Positions 50,401 through 59,400 of a stretch of DNA of 64,000 nt are shown one piece after another. The notes below the pieces were generated by a model. The model saw only the letters and a program-made list of their open reading frames with translations. It did no database searches and was not told where the DNA came from. Position 1 is the first letter of the stretch, and every line of letters starts with the position of its first letter. Source of the DNA: Sipunculus nudus (lineage: Eukaryota > Annelida > Sipuncula > Golfingiida > Sipunculidae); contig CM049311.1 in NCBI GenBank assembly GCA_026874595.1, positions 39,328,676 through 39,392,675 on the forward strand, in the 5' to 3' direction. Both the position numbers and the translations under genes were made by a program.

Positions 50401-53400
50401 AGGAAGACACAAAAAATGCTCTTCTATTGCATGTACAATCATTGTAAGAGCACATACATCATATTTTGAATTAAGAGAAAGGAAACTATACATGCAGGAC
50501 AGGCTTACAATTAATTTGCAAATAAGGTGTAGCATTAGGATTTACATTTTCAAATGCCACAATATAACTAGAACTGTAACCTCTTTTCTGTGTGCCAGGA
50601 TTTGATACTTTTCTATCATAGGCAAATTCTGAGCACTGTGACCCATTGGTCCCTTGTTTAAATAAACTATGTACATTAAACAAGCTTAAAACGGCAGCGA
50701 CGATCAGTAGATAATATACTTGTCTTGTGTCTTTATATGTATAAAAAGACTCGCAGGTATTTGCTTTCCTCATACAAGATTAAATAATTTAGTTAAAGAA
50801 TATTTTATGGGCATTATTTGTTGTTTGCGCCTGAGTAATATTTCTAGGTTTCATATGGATTCAGACCAATGGCAAAGCGGGAATATTATTTATTTTAAGC
50901 ATAAAAAGTGTATAATTGATAGCCAACAGTATCCCTTAAAGCTGCTATTTACCTGCCAAGAAAGGTTCTTATGACATCTCTATATGAGGAAAGTGTGATC
51001 TTATTTATCTACAAGCTGTTAGTAAAACATTGTTCATGCACCCATGTTGACAAACAGAAAAAATCATGCACCTAAAGGTGGTTGGTTGCAGAAGTTGAAA
51101 CATGAAATGCAGAACTTGTTTTTCTGGCTTGCCACTAGATGTACTTGTTCTTGGTGTATTGATTATTTTTGTGGACCCCCACATGATGTAAAAACATAGA
51201 TATAAACAAAACAAACAATTTTTGTACCATTTGATAGACATATTCTGGCCTTATTTTATAAAAGGTGCAATCTATTACCTATATTTGATGGACCTCAGAT
51301 ATTAGTATAGGCCTCTTTCAGGTGAGTTATATCAGAAACAAGGGAAATCATTTTAAAGTACTGTAATATTTCTGCTTGAGGATGTTTGAGTTAGTGAATG
51401 AGCAATTGGTCTTTAAGTTGTATGGTCTCAAGTCAGTCAGCCTTCAACAAATATAAAGGAAAAGTTTGTGTGGTTGTACATTGATTGATGTGAGAGACCC
51501 ATGAATTCAGAAGTATATGCGAGATAAAAAATTATAATCCTAATTTTACATTTTTAATGCATAGAAAAGCCGAAACAATCACATAACTGCTTGATGTAAA
51601 CTTTTTGTTTGGGTTGTTGGATAAGAAAAAATACTAACAATTTTATCCTAGGGAACATAGAAAAAGTGGAAATTTATTGGCAGATAATGTAAAAGAATTC
51701 ATATTACTCATAATATCAGTCTTTTACTTACGGTTAATATAAAAGGTCTGTTAACATTAATAATATCAGATTTTGCCTTGCGACGCTACAAGCGTAGATA
51801 ATGTAGATGAGATCCTAAGGAGGCTACGGTATAACAGTGTTTACCTGTGTAGTTAACTCGGCTTCTTAATCAGGAAGTTGTATTTTCATAACAGTTTCCC
51901 TATACAAATATTGTGAAATTAAAACCCTCACAAAAGCTATAACCATGGTATACATAAGTTGACATAAATTATCCATTGTTCTGTGACACATAATAGCTGC
52001 CCAGGCTGAATTCATGTTTCACTTTCATGTAACAAATGTGTTCATGAAAGCCTTTGAGAAGAAGGATGCACAGTCGCAGTATATATAACCTCTCACAAAT
52101 TGTCTGATTGAGACATTGGATGTCTAAGGAAATTTTGCTCTATTAATGGTTGAAATTACAGAAAATAAATTGGTTCACATAGATATTGGAAGTGTATTTG
52201 GTTCCCAGTCCTTACATTAACATTATTGTATTATTATTAGTATCATTTATTTTGTAGCTTTAATTATACTCTGTGAAAACTTTGCAGTTGCTAAACTGAG
52301 ATTTGCATAAGATATGTCAATGGAAAGGGGAGTTTACTTGACTGCATCAGCGTCCCATCCAGGAGGAGTTTAACTCCCTAAGTCGCTTCACGCTACTGAA
52401 ACTGGGATAAGCTCCGGTCTGATGAGCCATTAGGCTCCGGTGTAAAAGCCCAGCAGACTTTACCTTTTTTACCTTAGACTTATCAGTCAATGCAAGCTTG
52501 TAGTTTATTGACAGCCATGTACGCTACTACAGGTGTAGGTGAAATTGCAAGTGAAATAGACCATGCTCATGTGAATTGATTATTAGGAATACAGTCCATC
52601 AAGTATGCTAACAACTGTTTCATCTATTTCCCATACTTGTATTTTCTGGAGTAAAGGTTCCTATCTTCCACACTGAGGTTACAATATCCAGTCCTCGCAA
52701 TTTGTAAACATTTATAGTCTTGTTTCACCACCTGCTTTCCACCTGTTTTTGTATATAATTATCTAAAAAGTTTATATAAAAAGTTTTATATATTTTCAAT
52801 AATTTCCTAGAAAACTACATATGGAAGCGACAACCAAATATGGCAATTATGAATTTACAATAAATTCCCAGTTCATGTTTTATAACTTTTTGGTCTTCAC
52901 AATGATCTGGCAGATATGATGTGTCCCTGCATGAGTAGCCATCTGTGTTTAAGGTGGTTATATTTTTTAAAGTGTTTACATGACATCATCCAATCAGCAG
53001 CTGTTAATTGAGGCTGTTTTTGCATGTGACAAATGACCTTGACTGCAATTTGTGGGTTTGATATGTTGAAAATATAGACTGATTTCTTATTTTTTCAAAT
53101 AATTAAATAAAGTGTAAGGTAGGTATTTATTTGCTTTGTTGAAAATAAGGTCCTTTAATCCTCTACTCAATTATATAATTGTGTCCATAGAAATGTAACT
53201 AATAAAAATTTTCATAGCAAAAAAACAGGTAGACATGAGGAGATGAAACAGACTATAAATAATATGATATTGAGGTTAAAAATAACGTCTCAATTTGTGA
53301 ACATTTCATAATATGATATAGTTACTTTGATTATTGGTTACTTTTGGTTATTATTTTATAACTTAAATATAATTTAGATTTTCATCAATAAAATAATTTT

Positions 53401-56400
53401 CTTTAAAAAATTAAATACAAATAGAAAAACAAGTTTTCAAAATAAGCAATTATAAATACAGGTTATAATCCTACTTTAATGCCTGAAAATCTTTCCATTT
53501 TTTTATCAAAGTGATTTTGCTTAACACTGGATTTTTTTTAAATTACAATTTAATGGTTAAATAAACTTTACAACTTGCAACTTTAACTGTTTCTCTTTTT
53601 GTACACAGTAGCTCTATGCTTACCTTAACTGTCAAAAGAGTGAGATCTTCATTCTATAATTTCAGAGAGCGTCTTTGTTACAAAACACCTTAATACAGCC
53701 TGGTAATATCCATTACATTCCAAAGTATAAGTCTTGCAAAGATCTGGTGGTTTCTCAGTGTCAGTGCTTGAACTCTTCATTTCCAGCAGAGAGGAGCTGT
53801 TGTATAACAGTAAACAGCCAGTAAACAGTGCTGTATGCTGTATGGTCAGTAAGGGATGCAGCCTGTTATCACCACTGTTGATCAGGTGGTGAGAATCCTA
53901 GCTGTCCTGCTTAGAGTGGGTCTGTCTGACTATATCTGTTCTAACTACGTGATGAATTGACACTGTCAGGGCACGTGGGAGGCCTGGAGCCTACTGGCTG
54001 CCTCCTCATTGGCTGATCTAGTCAATCAACAACCTGTAACAGTGCTTCTTATTCACAGTACAATTCTTCGTTGTAATATCTAACAGAAAGATCCATAGTA
54101 CACAGTTACAAATTCTTTAATCCATTAAATATGCATAACATTTAGTTTTTACTGCAATAATGCCACTCAGTACCTTACATTACATGTTCTACATTTTTTT
54201 AAAATTATGAATAAACATTCTTATTAGATATTCATACTTAGTATGCCAGGGTCTAGAATTGACTTTGCATGTCTATAAATGATATTTGAAATAAATGCAT
54301 GTTCTTGCATTGAAATGATAGAAAGTTAAAGAACTTAATTGTCTTGTGCAAAAAACACACTAAAGGGTGTCATAACTTTAGTAACAGTCCAGCAAGTCTG
54401 TATATATGTGTGATGTAGCATTGTTTAATATGAGAGAAGCAATCTGTTCTTGTGTGACACTTGTTACATCATTAAATTTTTTACATGCATTTATAAATAT
54501 AATTGATAAAAACAAGCCTGCACATGATAATAAGACACATACTGACTAGTCAGTATTGTCATGAAAATGGTTACAGGTATCATCTATGCCAGAGGCCAGA
54601 TATGTTTTATAAATGATAATTGTCACAACAAATAATGTTATCTGACCTTGATTGATTGCCTGGTGGTTTTGTAATAAATCATTGGCTTTCATCAGATCAG
54701 GTGATCTGATCTCTGGAGAAATCATTATTTATATTTGCAATACAATTGAGGTCAGGGTAATTGAAATAAATCATACGTATCCTAGAATATGGGGAAAACT
54801 CGCTATTTTTGACACTTTTTCAGTGCCTTGTTATCAACCAGGCCCTATTGCTGTCAGTTTTGCTTGGTTTATTAATAAAACGATACTTACCAGTGAGGCA
54901 GGAACACGGCAGTTGGATGAGTTATCAAACACACGATGGAGGATTCTCAGCAGACTCTTGATACCATATATGGAAGAATCCTGTTTCTCGTGTGCCAGTT
55001 TAATTAATCCTTATAAGTTTCTTATCTGAATCTGCGGATAATCTTTTGTCACAGTAAGCTGCTGAAGTATCCAAAATTATCTAATCATAAATTGACCATT
55101 TACTGCCAACACTTGCCATTGGCAATATGACTAGTTATTACCACAAGTGTTTTTGAGCGGTCACATTCAGATATATATTTGACAACTCAACTGGAGATAT
55201 TTTTGTGGTTTCTTGTCCACAAAATTTGTCTTATGGTGTTTAGGTCAAGATATTTTGCTGACTCAGCTGATTTCTTCATCCAGTGAGCATTTTATAAGCA
55301 GCTATACATCCTGTTCAGCAGCCCCGAGGGCCTTGTTAGCATCATGTATAGCACTTTACACAGTCCTGTACTTGTATGTGTAACCCCCATTTCTCAGCAG
55401 ACGTGTAAAACTCCAGAAATGATAACCCTCCACCAAGAGAAGGATCACTATACTTCCTGAGGGACGGTCAGCTTTATGTGTAACCAGGACCGTTTATGCC
55501 TTGTTATCATGTGCTCAGCAACCACTAACCAGGCCCAGTAACCATATTTTTAACTCGATCCAGATATGGTTAAATTCGGATGACATTTTGGACAGAAAGA
55601 AGATGTCTCTTGAAATGCATCATCTGTTGCAGCTTGACTGTTGATAATAAGCCTATTATTTCTTTCGAAAAAAAAGTCGAAGAAAACCATAGATTATTTC
55701 CCCTTTACATGTGTAACTTAAATATTCAGACATATGCAATAAAATAAATTAAATGAATTTAAAAGTATAAAATTTCATGCCCAATACTTTTAAGACCATA
55801 TACTTTCAGGCATTTTTTATCAATTTATGTTTTTCTCAGTTGAATATACAGTGAACCTGGTTGTTTTAAGATTGAAGGGACAGACAGAATACCTTTACAT
55901 CTGAGGGTCAGCATGTAGTTTAACTTTATCATGATTTGAAGTTTGTGTAAGTGGCATACTTTGACTTGGGTGAGTTTGAATCAGCAAAGTTTTTTCTGTG
56001 TCAGTCATGTAAAATAACTACACGCTCATTAAGTAACAACAACACACAACAATCCAAGAGTAGCTAAGATACTGTCAGCTAAAACATGGTGCTAAAGTCC
56101 TGATGTATACTAAATATAACAAGGATACATTTTAATTTCAGGTTTGATTATGGGAGTAAACAGCTGTTTAAACAGACGCAATGCCTGCTTCCTCCTGGTC
56201 CCTGTCTGGAGGGTTCAGAGTAGGAACTAGATGTGTTTTTATGGGGTACAGCCACATTGGTTCTCATGATCAGGCTGTAGGGTGGAAGGTATTCTCAAAC
56301 TGGTCTACACATCAGCAGGCTGTATCCATAATACAGAGGCGGAAGAGGATACAAGGACAGTGGGCTTACTATCAGAAAAAATTATTATTATTGTCATTAT

Positions 56401-59400
56401 TATTATACCAGATTTATATAGTGCTCTTTCCATGGCTCTTCAAAAACACTCTTCATTTTTATGGAAACATGAATATTATGATTCAGTTTTAAGAGAAATT
56501 AAAACAAAATAATATTGGTAATTAACAAGGGATTTAAGACCTGCCAAATCACTCTCTCCAGCCTATTTTTTTATAGGTTAATGGGAAATTAATACATAAG
56601 ATCTGATATTACTGTGATACAGCCCAGAGCTTCACAATATTTCAGTGTGCAAAGTATCTACCATTTATTTGAGCATGTTCAAGAATCCTGTATTTACCAG
56701 CTCCTGTACATGGTCTTTTTTTTTTTTGTTGGAGCAAAATGATGTTAAGACATGTAGCTCATTTAGAAAGTAATGTTGTGTTAATGACCTCTGATTGATG
56801 TTTGTCTGTGTGCAGATCCTTTAATGAATATTTATGGAGGATATTTATTCTGATTGATAGTGTACCCAGACAAGAATCACATTAAATACTCTGTTTTATC
56901 ACTGTTTACCATCTGTTCATGGCTAAGCAAACACGCTGTACATCTCATCAGTCTACAAGAGATCTTCCCTTAATTGCATTCTCTTCATGTAAAGCAAAGT
57001 TGATTCAGTTCCCATTAAATTATCATATAATACAGTTGGCTGTAGAAAACTTGTAGATTTTGAATAAGGTTGCTGTTGCATGGTGCTCTTTTAACCATAA
57101 TGAGGAATTTAAATTTTTCTGTTAGTTGTTATTTACCTGTGTGCTAAAACATGTTCATTTGCGTGTCATACCTGATATTTTGAGGCCCTGAGTGATGATA
57201 CAGAAAAGCTGGGATACGGTGTGCTGACAAGATCTGCAATATTACAAAAGGAAGTTTGGTGTCCTTGCATAATATTAGTTTCACAGATTTTCAGTGATGT
57301 TTAACAGGATTTTTGGGTATTCCAATTAAAATGTCTATAAATATCAGTTTAATAAATGGGGATAATGGTCAAGCATGTACTTTAAGCCCCACACACAGCA
57401 AGTTATCTTAAGGTTACTCTGTTTTATTCTGATAATTTGTTTGAACTAATTTTGGCAAACTACCACAGATGCTTGCATGATCTTGTGAAATTCTACCCTT
57501 GAAAGGTAAATCAGCCTTTTTTAGCTGATTTGGTGCTTTCCAGCACTTGAATAAAAAGCAACTTTTGTATCAAGATAAATAAGTACATTAATGCCATATT
57601 TCAAGTTCATACTAAAGTCACAGATATATTGCCCTATTTCTTTTTGTCAGCTATGTTCCAGTGTAGTAACTTTTGCAGAGTGAGACCCAATGAACAACTG
57701 TATTGTGAATTTTTGAGTGATGTAATCACGTAGAAAACTGGTATTTTTAACAATTAGTAAGAGTAATGAATACTGTCCTTATGGCTTTATGATGGTATAT
57801 CATCCTGAAAACCACATAGTTAATCAATTACTGGCCGATATGATAAACTTGACTGTCCTTTTGGTAAAGAAATGACAATACTTCTGTGTCATAAGCCAGG
57901 ACTGTGATCACAAGTTTATTTAGATTTTGAGTTCTACTATACATGTCAAACTGGCAGGTATCTGTTAATTTTAAAATTTTGCATTCATTCACATTTTTCA
58001 ATATAATGCGACCAATATAACAAAAATTTAATTGACATATATCATACAAATCTTGCATGTGCATTGGTATAGTTTACAGGACACAGTCTAGTCAAATTGA
58101 GATCAGGACTTTTACAGCGGGTGGCCTTGACCTTGATTGTGTCCTTTTTTGATGAAAATCTTACCAAATATTTAATATCTTAGAGAGTGGGTGACAGGGT
58201 CATATTATAAATGTTTACACATTTCACTTCCCTATTACCGCCAAATCAAGAGTGAGCAATGTAGTGCAAATCTAATTGACAGACTGTAGGAAGACAGTAA
58301 TGCCAAATCAGACAGCATCATCATTTATTATGTGTGGGAGGGAACTGCCAAAACCAGCATATGATTTTAATATGTTATTTGTGCAGTCATGGCCACAGCC
58401 TTTGCACAGTTCATTTAAATAAAGAATAAAAATAATTATATATATAATTCATGATTGGTTGAATTAAAAAAAATTTTTTTTTTTTTGGGGGGGGGGGGGG
58501 ATGGCATAGCAAGTATAAATGGTCAGTGTCTTTCAGGGATTGAATTCCTTTCTGTTGGTGCCACTTAGAACCTAATTATTGTAAAAGGTATAATATAAAT
58601 TATGGTTTCTGTATTTGTAATTAAGAACAGACAGGATGTATGTTATCTAGCTGTGAATGTTTTTTTTTACTGCTGTTACATATCTATTTTATTGAAATAA
58701 AATTCTGATTTAATTTATCATGTGCAAAGAGAAAGGAGGGTCATTATGTTTTTTCTGTGTACATTTGTGTCTGCAAGATATGTGAAGAGCAGTTTCATTG
58801 AGGTCAAAAGTGTGAACATTTCAAAGGGGATAGATTTGGTGTAAATTCCCACACCAATATTCCAGGAAAGGCATTAAATTATGGATCTGATTGCCTTGTT
58901 TGCCACTTAGGTTTTAACATGTGATCACCACCCATTGATGAAGTATGTTAACATCATGGAATGTCACTGACCAGCTGTTACAAAAGACATGAACACATTA
59001 CTCCAGTACTACAGTCTCTGCATTGGTTGCCAATAAAACAGATGATCTTATATCAAGTTTTGATGTTCACCTATTGTGCCCTCAACTACCTGGTTTTTTA
59101 ATACATTTACGAATTGATATCTGTTCAGCATCCCATTCCAGCCTAAGTCACAAACCTTTTCATTTGGTGGTAGAGCATATATGCATGTTCTGCACCATCA
59201 AAGTGGTATAGATTACCAGTCAGTATCAGAGATGCTGTCTCTCTGCAATGTTTCAAACCAAAGTTGAAAACATATCAGTTTGCATGTACTTATTTGTCAT
59301 GATTTTAAATGTTTAGAACTTAAGTGAATATCATATAGTGTTATCTTTTAATAATCTGTGCTATTCTATGTAATGCACTTTGAGCAGTTTTATTACTAGA

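Noticed and set aside
54652-55029. 125-codon frame
   Set aside because: No resemblance to any family in either strand, composition like its AT-rich surroundings.
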